Of a DNA stretch of 64,000 bases, positions 33,090-41,279 are shown one piece after another (the stretch's first letter is position 1; each line of letters opens with the position of its first letter). Made by a program: the position numbers and the translations under genes. The stretch lies in contig CAZVBQ010000003.1 in NCBI GenBank assembly GCA_964625575.1, positions 235,145-299,144 of the forward strand. The letters are read 5' to 3'. The notes below the pieces were generated by a model. It had not been told where the DNA came from, did no database searches, and saw nothing but the letters and a program-made list of their open reading frames with translations. Source of the DNA: UTCHB3 sp964625575 (GTDB lineage Bacteria > Bacteroidota > Ignavibacteria > Ignavibacteriales > Ignavibacteriaceae).

Positions 33090-35207
33090 TCATTTATAAT
33101 CGAACGAAATGAACACGCCCAGGAGGTAGGTTCGAAGTGCCGGCGCGATCACTTCCTGACTCCTGCTGCCATCGGCAGAGAATCTGTATCCGTAAATGTT
33201 TTCGTATCCAGGCAGGTTGGTAATTGACACATACACGATCGTGAAGTAATCGAAAATGGTGGTCAGCCAACTGCCGTTGAAGCTCAGACTGTGCTGAACG
33301 GGCGTTCTGTCGCCGTTGTATACCGGGTTGTTAGGATTGTAATAAGGCCTTCCCGATGAAAACGTGTAGGTAAACCCGATGAATGAGTTCAACGCTCTGA
33401 AAAATTGCTTGTAAACAACCGACAGGGTGTGTTCTGATGCAAATGTTGGTGTGGCGAGCGTCGGATAATCGCGGTAATCCCTTTTTGTATCAAGATAGGA
33501 ATATGATATCCAGTAGTCGACATTTTCGAAGGTTGCTCCCCTGTCACGCCAGAAAATGTCGATGCCTTTCGCGTAACCCGTGCCGTTGTTCCTGTAATCG
33601 GGAAGGGTGAAAACGCCCGGATTGGTGTAGTTCCTCTTGACCAGAGTCTGATAATCTTTGTAGTAGCCTTCAATTCTGAAAGTCTGTCTCTCACCAATGT
33701 ACTGGTAGTTCAGAATGTAGTGGTCAGCCCGCTCGAAACCAAGGTCTTTTGCCTGATAGAGATAAATCCGCTCAGGAGTCTGGTAGAACTGCCCGTAAGC
33801 AAAATTGATCTGGTCGTTTTCCCGGACTTTAATAGCAAAAGAAGCACGCGGGGCAATGTTCGACTGCTTTATATAATCGGCGTATTCGTATCTCACGCCC
33901 AAACGAAATGCCGCCCAGTCTGAAAGGAAGAAATCGGTCTCAGCGAAACCTGCATAGTACTTGTCCTCAAGATTTGCTTTAAGCGAAGAGAATGAATCAT
34001 CCGCTTTAAGAAACCAGGTTTCACCACCGACAGTAAGAAAGGCGTTCTCAAAAATATTCTTCGTACCTTTTATCTTCACCTGATGAAGCTGATCATCCCT
34101 GTTCGCCGGGAAGGTGTTGATGTGCAGGTCGTCATTGTTGTTACTGTATGAGTAACCCGCGAAGAAAGCGAGGTCGCCGAAAAGGATGTCGGTGTAGTTC
34201 GTGTTTATATAAATATTCTGGTTATCGAGCTCAAAACGGGACCTGTAGCCGGGATTATCGAGATTGGGCTGATAAAGCGAAAGCTGCGTTTGTGAGAATG
34301 TACCATAGAATTTATACATTGCAGACTCACCAAGTTTGTAACGGTATATCAGAGAACCTGATTTGGTGACAGGGGCGAGATCCCAGTCGACGCGCTGAGG
34401 AACGATATTGTTATAAGGTCCGACGTTAAAATAATCAGCCGAAAAACCGAGGGAAGATTTCTCCCACCTTTGGGTGTGAACGGCATTGAATCCCGCTGCA
34501 AGCAAACCGAATGAGCTTCTGGTATCAGGCGGCAAATCGAGACTTCTTAAAAGCAATGTGGAAGAGAGCGCCTGACCGTATTGGGCCGAATAGCCTCCTG
34601 TACTGAAGATAGTTCCTTTGAACACGTAAGGGGCAAATCTACCCCTCTGCGGAACATCAGGCACGTTCGAGAAATAAGGATTCTGCACCACCATTTCATC
34701 TATGATGGTCTTGGTTTCAGCAGCGGAGCCACCACGAACGAACAGCCCCTCTGTTTCCCCAACCTGTGAAGTGCCGGGAAGCGTGTTCAGAGCGCCGTAG
34801 AGGTCACCGTTTGAACCGGCAGTTGTAAGAATATCGAGTGGACGGAGAACGACTGATTTTCGTTCGTCAGATGCTTCGAATGAACCGGCTGAAATTGTGA
34901 CCGGGCGAAGTATCTTGGAATCGGGCTCCAGTTTAAATTCAAATGCGAGTGGTTTTCCATCCAGGGTAACTTTCGCTTCCTTCGTCTTGTAGCCGATATA
35001 ACTGGCTATCAGCACCTGTTCACCCAATTCGGTGGTGATGAACTCGAAGTTGCCCTTTGCATCACTTGAGGCACCATCATAGCTCCCCTTAATGAAAATA
35101 TTGGCACCCATCAACACCTCACCCTGCGCGGAGTGGATGGTACCGGATATTTTAGTCTGAGAGAATATTGTACTGCTAAGAAGGATGATGAATATTAAAT
35201 ATCTCAT
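33090..35207 (-). CDS. TonB-dependent outer-membrane receptor with carboxypeptidase-regulatory-like domain
   Basis: A 705-residue receptor. Signal peptide (LIFIILLSSTIFSQ), CarboxypepD_reg-like domain (about 18-95; GEVLMGANIFIKGSYDGASSD), then a plug domain with LPGTSQVGETEGLFVRGGSA near residue 148. The barrel runs to the end, finishing TYLLGVFISFDYK. It is shorter than SusC-type receptors, and no SusD partner is near. The operon partner is the TPR-like protein downstream. A 16-bp perfect palindrome lies 12 bases upstream of ATG. The ligand is unknown. Confidence 0.9.
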   Translation of the reverse strand: MRYLIFIILLSSTIFSQTKISGTIHSAQGEVLMGANIFIKGSYDGASSDAKGNFEFITTELGEQVLIASYIGYKTKEAKVTLDGKPLAFEFKLEPDSKILRPVTISAGSFEASDERKSVVLRPLDILTTAGSNGDLYGALNTLPGTSQVGETEGLFVRGGSAAETKTIIDEMVVQNPYFSNVPDVPQRGRFAPYVFKGTIFSTGGYSAQYGQALSSTLLLRSLDLPPDTRSSFGLLAAGFNAVHTQRWEKSSLGFSADYFNVGPYNNIVPQRVDWDLAPVTKSGSLIYRYKLGESAMYKFYGTFSQTQLSLYQPNLDNPGYRSRFELDNQNIYINTNYTDILFGDLAFFAGYSYSNNNDDLHINTFPANRDDQLHQVKIKGTKNIFENAFLTVGGETWFLKADDSFSSLKANLEDKYYAGFAETDFFLSDWAAFRLGVRYEYADYIKQSNIAPRASFAIKVRENDQINFAYGQFYQTPERIYLYQAKDLGFERADHYILNYQYIGERQTFRIEGYYKDYQTLVKRNYTNPGVFTLPDYRNNGTGYAKGIDIFWRDRGATFENVDYWISYSYLDTKRDYRDYPTLATPTFASEHTLSVVYKQFFRALNSFIGFTYTFSSGRPYYNPNNPVYNGDRTPVQHSLSFNGSWLTTIFDYFTIVYVSITNLPGYENIYGYRFSADGSRSQEVIAPALRTYLLGVFISFDYK

Positions 35208-35218
35208 AGGCCCGTTTT

Positions 35219-35234
35219 GTTTTAATATTAAAAC
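35219..35234. promoter_or_regulatory. 16-bp perfect palindrome before a TonB receptor gene
   Basis: GTTTTAATATTAAAAC reads identically on both strands. It sits 12 bp upstream of the ATG at 35207 and just downstream of A/T-rich sequence (GGGTATAATAG). It could be an operator or only an A/T-rich coincidence. Confidence 0.35.
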
Positions 35235-35285
35235 CTTTACCGGGGTATAATAGTTTCACTTAACCACTGAGGGGCGAGGCTGGAA

Positions 35286-35390
35286 AGGTTTTTCCACAGG
35301 AAGAACCAAAGCATAAAAGGAATAGAAGGGAGAAATTCTAAAAAATCTCTTTTACACCTTATATTCTTTTATTCTTCCTGTGGGAATCAC
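35286..35390. repeat. inverted-repeat element of the CTTTTATTCTTCCTGTGG family
   Basis: CCACAGGAAGAA (35294-35305) and TTCTTCCTGTGG (35372-35383) are perfect 12-bp inverted arms about 66 bp apart. Next to them are AAAAGGAATAGAAGGG and TATTCTTTTATTC words that also roughly complement each other. The same words, as a direct pair, occur at 41195-41277. It occupies the gap between the TonB receptor and the DUF5683-like gene. Confidence 0.7.
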
Positions 35391-35399
35391 TTAAGACTA

Positions 35400-36131
35400 T
35401 CAAAACACTTTTACAAAGTTCAAGGAGATGTTAGCCGGGGCGGCTTGGGAAAGATTATAGTCGAACCAGAAATTCCAAGTTGTCTCTATGTTTTTATTGT
35501 ATCTGGAGACGAGCCTGACAGCGTTGATCGCGCTGGCTATACGGTTAAGGATCATGCCACCAACAACAAAGCGAAGGTTGTTATTCCAGCTTTCGGAAGA
35601 TGTCCAAAGTTCACGGTAGCTCTTGCGGTCGGTATTATTGTTCCAGTTCCAGTAATGGGTTGATGTATTGTACATCTTGCTGAATTGGCCTTGCTTTGCC
35701 ATATCATCGTTGAAATCGTTGATGTTCAAGTAGTTACCGATGTCGGCATAGTAGTCACCACTCTTGCCTGCCATGTTTGTTACACCGCCATAAGACTCGG
35801 CATAAGAGAAGTAATTGTCTTTCTGTCTGTTAGAGTAATACTTCATTCCACCGTAGGTTACCCAAAGGGCTGCCTCGGCTATTGTGAAATATTTACCGCT
35901 CTCATACCCTTCGGCATACAGTTCTCCCATTCCGGGGAGAATAACTGAATAAAGAATTGCCAGACCTGCGTTTTTCTTTGCCGCCGCGGGCTGCAAAAGC
36001 TCACTTTTCGCGGCATTCAAAGTATAACCGTCACCGGGATTTATTCCGGCTTTCAGCGCGGCAATACTCGTGGCATCCTGTGCTGATACAACCACAGCAA
36101 GAAACAGCAATAAAAATGTGATTTTTTTCAT
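35400..36131 (-). CDS. secreted/membrane protein, DUF5683-like
   Basis: A 243-residue protein. Signal peptide (FLLLFLAVVVSAQ), then a segment resembling DUF5683 family cores: AILYSVILPGMGELYAEGYE at about residue 55, then SGKYFTIAEAALWVTYGGMKYYSNR, suggesting two membrane-associated helices. The middle is rich in Tyr/Asn/Trp. Function is unknown. ATG 36131 was chosen because the upstream extension to 36191 is just translation of an ACACGGATT repeat. It lies after mtaB on the same strand, with that repeat as its leader. Confidence 0.65.
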   Translation of the reverse strand: MKKITFLLLFLAVVVSAQDATSIAALKAGINPGDGYTLNAAKSELLQPAAAKKNAGLAILYSVILPGMGELYAEGYESGKYFTIAEAALWVTYGGMKYYSNRQKDNYFSYAESYGGVTNMAGKSGDYYADIGNYLNINDFNDDMAKQGQFSKMYNTSTHYWNWNNNTDRKSYRELWTSSESWNNNLRFVVGGMILNRIASAINAVRLVSRYNKNIETTWNFWFDYNLSQAAPANISLNFVKVF

Positions 36132-36185
36132 AAAAATCCGTGTAATCTGTGTTAAATCCGTGTAATCCGTGTAACTTATATCCAG
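36132..36185. repeat. ACACGGATT tandem repeat forming a gene leader
   Basis: On the minus strand, units ACACGGATT-ACACGGATTTA-ACACAGATT-ACACGGATT run up to the ATG at 36131. This is the ATCCGTG/ATCTGTG family in reverse. It occupies nearly all of the 66-bp gap between mtaB and the downstream gene, so any ribosome-binding site there must come from the repeat. Confidence 0.8.
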
Positions 36186-36197
36186 GTTCATTGTGGT

Positions 36198-37496
36198 TTA
36201 TTCACACAATTCACCGTGGCAATGTTCACCATCGGTGGAGAGAATCTTAAACTTCGAAAACTTGTTTGTGAATGCCGGGTCAAAAGGATGGCTTATCTTG
36301 ACATACTCCGATGAAAAACCTTTCATCACTCCCGAGTGATCGGAATTTTCGAAAAGAACGTCAACCGTTTTCCCGGTCATGCCCGCATAGAAATCATCTT
36401 TTTTCTTCTGGCTCATAATCCTGAGCATGTTGGTCCGTCGTTTTCTCTCTGCCACATCAACCACTCCTGGCATGTTGATCGCCTTGGTTCTTGGCCGCTC
36501 GGAGTAAGTGAAAACATGGAAGTAAGAAACAGGCAGCCCCAGAAGGAAATTGTGGGTTTCCATGAACTCCTTTTCACCTTCGCCCGGGAATCCGGTGATT
36601 ACATCAACACCGATACCCACACCGGGAACTTTCTTTTTTGCCCTGTAGATCAGCTTTTCATAAAAAGCCGTGGTGTACCTCCTCTGCATAAGCCGGAGAA
36701 TGGCAGGGCTTCCGCTTTGCAAAGGAATGTGAAAATGTTTTGCCATTTTATCTGAACCGGCTGTCAGCTCTAATATCTGATCTGTGAGCAGGTTCGGTTC
36801 AATAGATGAGATACGGAGGCGGTAGTCGCCGGGTACCTCGATGAGCTTTAGCAGAAGATCGTAAAATGAGGTGTCAACATTCTTGCCGTAATCACCCACG
36901 TTAACTCCGGTTAGAATTATCTCCTTGTAACCATGATCGAGAAGTTCTGAGAACTTTTCAACAGCTTTACCGGGGTCCATGCTTCGGCTGGCTCCCCTCG
37001 CGAGAGGGATAGTGCAGAATGTGCATTTGTAGTCGCAACCATCCTGGATCTTGAAGTAGGCTCTCGTGCGGCTGTCGGCTTCTCCTGAGGAAGCAAATCC
37101 GAACTCTGTGCTCAGATCTTCCGTGGGAGAAACAAAAATGCAGGCAAGATCCTTCTTTTCGAAATTGTCTATGAAGGAGAATACATCAAATTTCTCCTTG
37201 CTGCCAAGCACCACATCAACACCCTCAATATTCGAGATTTCCTCGGGACGGAGCTGGGCGTAACAACCCGTAACCATGACGTAAGCACCCGGATTGGTAC
37301 GCAGCGCTTTTCTTACCACCTGACGGCAGTCACGTTCGGCATTTTCTGTTACGGTACACGTGTTGATAACATAAACATCGGCCGCTTGGTTAAAATCGAC
37401 CACTTCGAAGCCGTTCTTAATGAACTGCCTGCCAATGGAGGATGTCTCCGAGAAATTAAGTTTACAACCGAGTGTATGTAGTGCTACTTTTTTCAT
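36198..37496 (-). CDS. mtaB: tRNA t6A37 methylthiotransferase MtaB
   Basis: A 432-residue radical-SAM enzyme that converts t6A37 to ms2t6A37 in tRNAs reading ANN codons. The N-terminal UPF0004 cluster ligands are Cys11 (TLGCKLNFSE), Cys47 (NTCTVT) and Cys78 (VTGCYAQ). The radical-SAM CxxxCxxC is Cys154/158/161 (DGCDYKCTFC). The Cys11-K-L-N start is typical of MtaB rather than MiaB or RimO. The C-terminal TRAM-type region is short (from about 375). It lies downstream of rpsA, past a terminator, on the same strand. Confidence 0.93.
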   Translation of the reverse strand: MKKVALHTLGCKLNFSETSSIGRQFIKNGFEVVDFNQAADVYVINTCTVTENAERDCRQVVRKALRTNPGAYVMVTGCYAQLRPEEISNIEGVDVVLGSKEKFDVFSFIDNFEKKDLACIFVSPTEDLSTEFGFASSGEADSRTRAYFKIQDGCDYKCTFCTIPLARGASRSMDPGKAVEKFSELLDHGYKEIILTGVNVGDYGKNVDTSFYDLLLKLIEVPGDYRLRISSIEPNLLTDQILELTAGSDKMAKHFHIPLQSGSPAILRLMQRRYTTAFYEKLIYRAKKKVPGVGIGVDVITGFPGEGEKEFMETHNFLLGLPVSYFHVFTYSERPRTKAINMPGVVDVAERKRRTNMLRIMSQKKKDDFYAGMTGKTVDVLFENSDHSGVMKGFSSEYVKISHPFDPAFTNKFSKFKILSTDGEHCHGELCE

Positions 37497-37507
37497 CTGC
37501 TCTTTAT

Positions 37508-37539
37508 AAAAAAGAGGCTGCGCTTTGAGGGCAGCCTCT
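37508..37539 (-). terminator. rho-independent terminator after rpsA
   Basis: On the minus strand AGAGGCTGC (37539-37531) pairs perfectly with GCAGCCTCT (37521-37513), with a 9-nt loop, followed by a U run (37513-37508). It is 22 bp past the rpsA stop and just before mtaB, so the two are separable units. Confidence 0.9.
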
Positions 37540-37561
37540 AAATCAATTATCTGATTTTAAA

Positions 37562-39376
37562 TCAGTTTCCTTCTTTTCTCGGTTTTCCCGCGGCGGGTGA
37601 AACTTCGAAAGTCGGGAAATCAACGTTTTCAACCTTTGATGTCTCAGCGTTCTTGAAGTCGTTTACATTAACCTTCTCAAGTTTGTGAGTGGTCATGTAT
37701 TCGGCTATTTCCTCATCGTTTTTGTCTTTGAGGTAAGCAACAGTGCTAAGAACGATCTTCTTGTTTTCTTTGTCGAAATCGATAACCTTAAGGTTCAGTT
37801 CCTGATCAACCTGGAAGTGGTTAGCGACATTTTTGATCTTACCGGGTGAAAGCTGTGAGGTCGGAACGAAAGCGTCAACGCCTTCTTCGAGCTCAACAAT
37901 AACACCTTTTTCGATCAGTCTTGATATCTTTCCGCTGGTTTCAATTCCGGTACCATAAAGGGTCTCGAATTTATCCCATGGGTTGTCCATGATCTGTTTG
38001 TGTCCGAGGGAGATCTTTCTCTGTTCGGTATCAACTGAAAGAACCATCACGTCGATTCTCTCACCTTTTTTGACAACTTCCCCGGGGTGGCGGATCTTCT
38101 TTGTCCATGAGAGGTCACTGATGTGAATGAGACCGTCAATTCCGGGCTCCATTTCAACAAACACGCCGAAGTTGGTAAGATTTCTTACGATACCTGAATG
38201 TTTGCTGCCGATAGGATATTTAGCCATAAGCTCATGCCATGGATCGGGCTCAAGCTGTTTCATGCCGAGTGAGATCTTCTTCTCTTCAGCGTCGAGGCTG
38301 AGGATTACTGCATCGATAACCTGTCCCATCGAAACCATCTGTGAAGGATGTTTGATGTGCTGGGTCCAGCTCATTTCACTGTTGTGAATGAGACCTTCGA
38401 TACCTTTTTCGATCTCAATGAATGCGCCGTACTCGGTAAGGGATACAACACGTCCTGAAACCTTCTTGCCGATCTCATATTTTTCGGCGATGTTTTCCCA
38501 AGGATGCGGGAGGAGCTTTTTAAGGCTGAGTGAGATTCTTCTCTTCTCTTCGTCGAAGTCGGTAACAACAACTTTGATCTTTTCATCAAGTTTAACCACT
38601 TCGTTCGGGTGATTGATCCTGCCCCAGCTAAGGTCGGTAATGTGAATGAGACCGTCAACGCCGCCGAGATCAACGAACACGCCGAAGTCTGTGATGGCTT
38701 TAACTGTACCTTCAAGGATCTGTCCCTTGTCAAGGCTGTGTAGAATTGCGTGTCTCTGGTCAGCGAGTTCTTCTTCGACAAGTACTTTGTGTGAAACAAC
38801 CACGTTCTCGGTTGGAATATTAACCTTCACAACCTTGAAGTCCATGTCTCTTCCAACAAAAGCGTCGAAATCCCTGATCGGGCGAACGTCGATCTGTGAA
38901 CCGGGAAGGAACGCGTCCATACCCATAAGATCGACAACCATACCGCCTTTGATTCTGCGGGTGATCTTACCCTGAATGATGGTACCATTGTCGTGAGCGG
39001 CGAGAACCCTTTCCCAAACTCTGAGGAAGTCAGCTCTCTTTTTGCTGAGGACAAGGTTACCTTCCTGATCTTCAACATTCTCGAGCACCACTTCAACTTC
39101 GGTGCCAAGAGCGAGATCAGTCATTCCTTCAAATTCAGAGATCGGAATCTGACCTTCTGATTTGAATCCAACGTCAACGATAACATAGTCGGGCTGGATA
39201 CGAACAATTTTACCCTTGACCATCTCTTTTTCTTTAACGTTTCTGAAAGAATCGCCAAAGAGTGACGCGAGTTGTGAAAATTCTTCTTGTGAATATTCAT
39301 CGTCAAAGAAATTCTTCCTTGACTTTTTAAACAAGACCTCAAGATCATTCTTTGGGGTCTTCATTTCGTCGGACAT
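37562..39376 (-). CDS. rpsA: 30S ribosomal protein S1
   Basis: A 604-residue RNA-binding protein with six S1 (OB-fold) repeats, at about 52-118, 135-200, 220-290, 305-375, 390-460 and 475-545. Typical cores are TDFGVFVDLGGVDGLIHITD and TNFGVFVEMEPGIDGLIHIS. It delivers mRNA to the ribosome during initiation. It is longer than E. coli S1 (557), with an acidic N-terminal extension of about 45 residues. ATG 39376 follows GGAGG with 4 bases between; TTG 39379 would be too close. The order cmk-ispH-rpsA on one strand resembles the cmk/ispH/rpsA clustering seen in other phyla. Confidence 0.96.
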   Translation of the reverse strand: MSDEMKTPKNDLEVLFKKSRKNFFDDEYSQEEFSQLASLFGDSFRNVKEKEMVKGKIVRIQPDYVIVDVGFKSEGQIPISEFEGMTDLALGTEVEVVLENVEDQEGNLVLSKKRADFLRVWERVLAAHDNGTIIQGKITRRIKGGMVVDLMGMDAFLPGSQIDVRPIRDFDAFVGRDMDFKVVKVNIPTENVVVSHKVLVEEELADQRHAILHSLDKGQILEGTVKAITDFGVFVDLGGVDGLIHITDLSWGRINHPNEVVKLDEKIKVVVTDFDEEKRRISLSLKKLLPHPWENIAEKYEIGKKVSGRVVSLTEYGAFIEIEKGIEGLIHNSEMSWTQHIKHPSQMVSMGQVIDAVILSLDAEEKKISLGMKQLEPDPWHELMAKYPIGSKHSGIVRNLTNFGVFVEMEPGIDGLIHISDLSWTKKIRHPGEVVKKGERIDVMVLSVDTEQRKISLGHKQIMDNPWDKFETLYGTGIETSGKISRLIEKGVIVELEEGVDAFVPTSQLSPGKIKNVANHFQVDQELNLKVIDFDKENKKIVLSTVAYLKDKNDEEIAEYMTTHKLEKVNVNDFKNAETSKVENVDFPTFEVSPAAGKPRKEGN

Positions 39377-39481
39377 CAATCCTCCAATGTACGGTTATTG
39401 CCGTTCGCTCAAAACTGCCAAAGGGCTCGCGGCGTTAATGATTGTTAGTTTTACATCAGTTAACTAACTGCAGTTTATGTA

Positions 39482-40384
39482 TTAGGAAACTTCTTCTTCC
39501 ACCCCGAACTTCTGTTCGATAAGCTCTTTTATCTCCTTCATCACCCAGTGGGGTGTTGAAGTGGCGCCCGTTATTCCAACGGAAGTGGCGCCTTCAAACC
39601 AGTTCCAGTCAATCTCTTCTTTTGTCTCCGCGAAGTGGGTTCTCGCGTTAACATCGTGGCAAATGTGGTAAAGCACTTTGCCGTTGCTCGACTTTCTTCC
39701 GGCCGAAAAAATTATAATGTCGTTGTCAGCAGCAAACTGCTGAAGCTTTTTTTCACGACCCGATACCTGACCGCAGATGGTATCCTTGGCATGATACTCA
39801 ACCGCTGTCTCCTCTATCGAGCCGATCACAAGCGTTTCAAGTTTTTGTTTGAGGGCTTCCGCCACTTCCTTGAATTCCTGTTTGTCCATGGTGGTCTGCG
39901 AGAATAGAACCGTGGGCCGGTTGAAGTCAACGGATGCAAGCGCCTCATCCTTGTTTAGCACAACGATCGCGGTGTTACCTGTAACACCGTTGATCCCGAT
40001 AACTTCGGCGTGATTCTTCTTGCCGAATATCACCACTTGGAACCCCTTGTCAACAAACTTGCGAACCCTTTCCTGAACCTTGGTTACTATCGGACAGGTG
40101 GCGTCGATGAGCTCGAGTCCGTATTCAAGTGCCTTTTTGTAGGTTTCAGGCGGTTCACCATGCGCTCTGATGAGCACCGTGCTTCCCCTTTCGAGACGGG
40201 GAAAATCTTCAACTGTTATTGTATCAAGCCCGAGCTTCTTAAGACGGGCAACTTCCTCGGTGTTGTGTATAATGTCTCCGAGGCAGTAAACTTTTGGTTT
40301 CACTCCAAGCGATTCTTCAGCGATATCTATCGTTCTAACCACACCCCAGCAGAAGCCGGCGTTTTTGTCGATCGTGACTTTCAT
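39482..40384 (-). CDS. ispH: 4-hydroxy-3-methylbut-2-enyl diphosphate reductase
   Basis: A 300-residue iron-sulfur enzyme for the last step of the MEP isoprenoid pathway, making IPP and DMAPP from HMBPP. The three cluster-ligand cysteines are at expected positions: Cys12 (GFCWGV), Cys97 (DATCPIV) and Cys204 (TICGQVSGR). Other family blocks are RAHGEPPE near residue 73 and GITGATSTPHW near 273. It is full length. It lies between cmk and rpsA on the same strand; the gap to rpsA is 105 bp and may hold a separate promoter. Confidence 0.95.
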   Translation of the reverse strand: MKVTIDKNAGFCWGVVRTIDIAEESLGVKPKVYCLGDIIHNTEEVARLKKLGLDTITVEDFPRLERGSTVLIRAHGEPPETYKKALEYGLELIDATCPIVTKVQERVRKFVDKGFQVVIFGKKNHAEVIGINGVTGNTAIVVLNKDEALASVDFNRPTVLFSQTTMDKQEFKEVAEALKQKLETLVIGSIEETAVEYHAKDTICGQVSGREKKLQQFAADNDIIIFSAGRKSSNGKVLYHICHDVNARTHFAETKEEIDWNWFEGATSVGITGATSTPHWVMKEIKELIEQKFGVEEEVS

Positions 40385-40414
40385 CAGTTCTCCTCTTTTA
40401 TGGTTAAAACCGAA

Positions 40415-41095
40415 TTAAGCCTCAATCTGTTCCTTTTCGCGGACAAGTTTAACAATATAATCGCATTGTTCTTCAAGGGTCATCGAAGTGGTGTTGATCT
40501 CGATGGCATCGGCGGTTTTGCTAAGAGGTGATACCTCGCGTCCGGAGTCATAATTGTCGCGTCTGATAATGCTTTCCCTAACTTCATCGAGTGAAATGTA
40601 GGTACCTATCGCTTCAAGGTCTTTTTGTCTTCTTTTTGCCCGCTCTTCAACACTCGCGGTAAAATAGAATTTTAAGTCGGCATCAGGAAAAACTACCGAG
40701 CAGATGTCGCGACCTTCCATTACGACGCCGCCGGCCTTCCCCATTTCCTGCTGCATTCTCACCAATTCCGCCCTTATCTCAGGATAAGAACTGATCTTTG
40801 AAACATTTCTGTTAATTTCTTCGGTGCGGATGGTCTGAGTGATATCTTCGCCGTTCATAAAAACAATATTTCCATCGTCTCCGGGCTTCAGGGTGATTGC
40901 GTTGTCAGCCAACAGCTTCAACAACGCTTCACTGTCATCCAGTTTGCCGGTCCTTATAGCCAAAAGAGTTACAGCCCTGTACATCGCTCCGGTATCAATA
41001 AAAAGATACCCCAGCCGCTTCGCGACCTGCTTTGCCGTACTGCTTTTTCCCGAACCCGCGGGACCGTCTATGGCTATAGTAAACATTTTTTTCAT
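40415..41095 (-). CDS. cmk: cytidylate kinase
   Basis: A 226-residue (d)CMP kinase that phosphorylates CMP and dCMP with ATP. P-loop GPAGSGKSS near residues 11-19, substrate-binding IDTGAMYRAVT near 34, MEGRDICSVVFPDA near 126 and the lid segment AKRRQKDL near 153 are all intact. Length is usual for bacterial Cmk. A second ATG three codons in (MFTIAIDG) is an equally good start. The first gene of the leftward cmk-ispH-rpsA set. Confidence 0.95.
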   Translation of the reverse strand: MKKMFTIAIDGPAGSGKSSTAKQVAKRLGYLFIDTGAMYRAVTLLAIRTGKLDDSEALLKLLADNAITLKPGDDGNIVFMNGEDITQTIRTEEINRNVSKISSYPEIRAELVRMQQEMGKAGGVVMEGRDICSVVFPDADLKFYFTASVEERAKRRQKDLEAIGTYISLDEVRESIIRRDNYDSGREVSPLSKTADAIEINTTSMTLEEQCDYIVKLVREKEQIEA

Positions 41096-41129
41096 AGTCA
41101 GGAAATATACGGAAATTTTGGCAAATAAC

Positions 41130-41279
41130 CAATTTACAAGCTATGAGCGATGAGTTTTAAGGGGCAGCGGCTGCTTGAAATGTTAAATGTTAGCTTATAT
41201 TCCTCCTATACTTTTATTCTTCCTTTGGAAAAACTGACTTGTAGCCCTTCTATTCTTTTATGCTTCTTGTGGAAAGAAT
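41130..41279. repeat. repeat patch: GATGAGTT word and two CTTTTATTCTTC units
   Basis: GAGCGATGAGTT (41144-41155) echoes the arrays at 16880 and 32070. ACTTTTATTCTTCCTTTGGAA (41210-41230) and CCCTTCTATTCTTTTATGCT then TTCTTGTGGAAAG (41245-41276) match both arms of the 35286-35390 element. The patch ends within a few bases of the stop of the GT9 gene. Confidence 0.7.

Noticed and set aside
33090..35207. TonB receptor considered as a SusC-type glycan receptor
   Set aside because: It is too short for SusC and no SusD partner is adjacent.
36132..36191. N-terminal extension of the DUF5683-like gene
   Set aside because: The extra residues (SYTDYTDLTQITRIF) are translated repeat DNA, and a signal peptide starts at ATG 36131.
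39448..39474. GTTAGTT and AACTAAC words between rpsA and ispH as an operator
   Set aside because: The match is short, A/T-rich and has no phased partner, so chance is likely.
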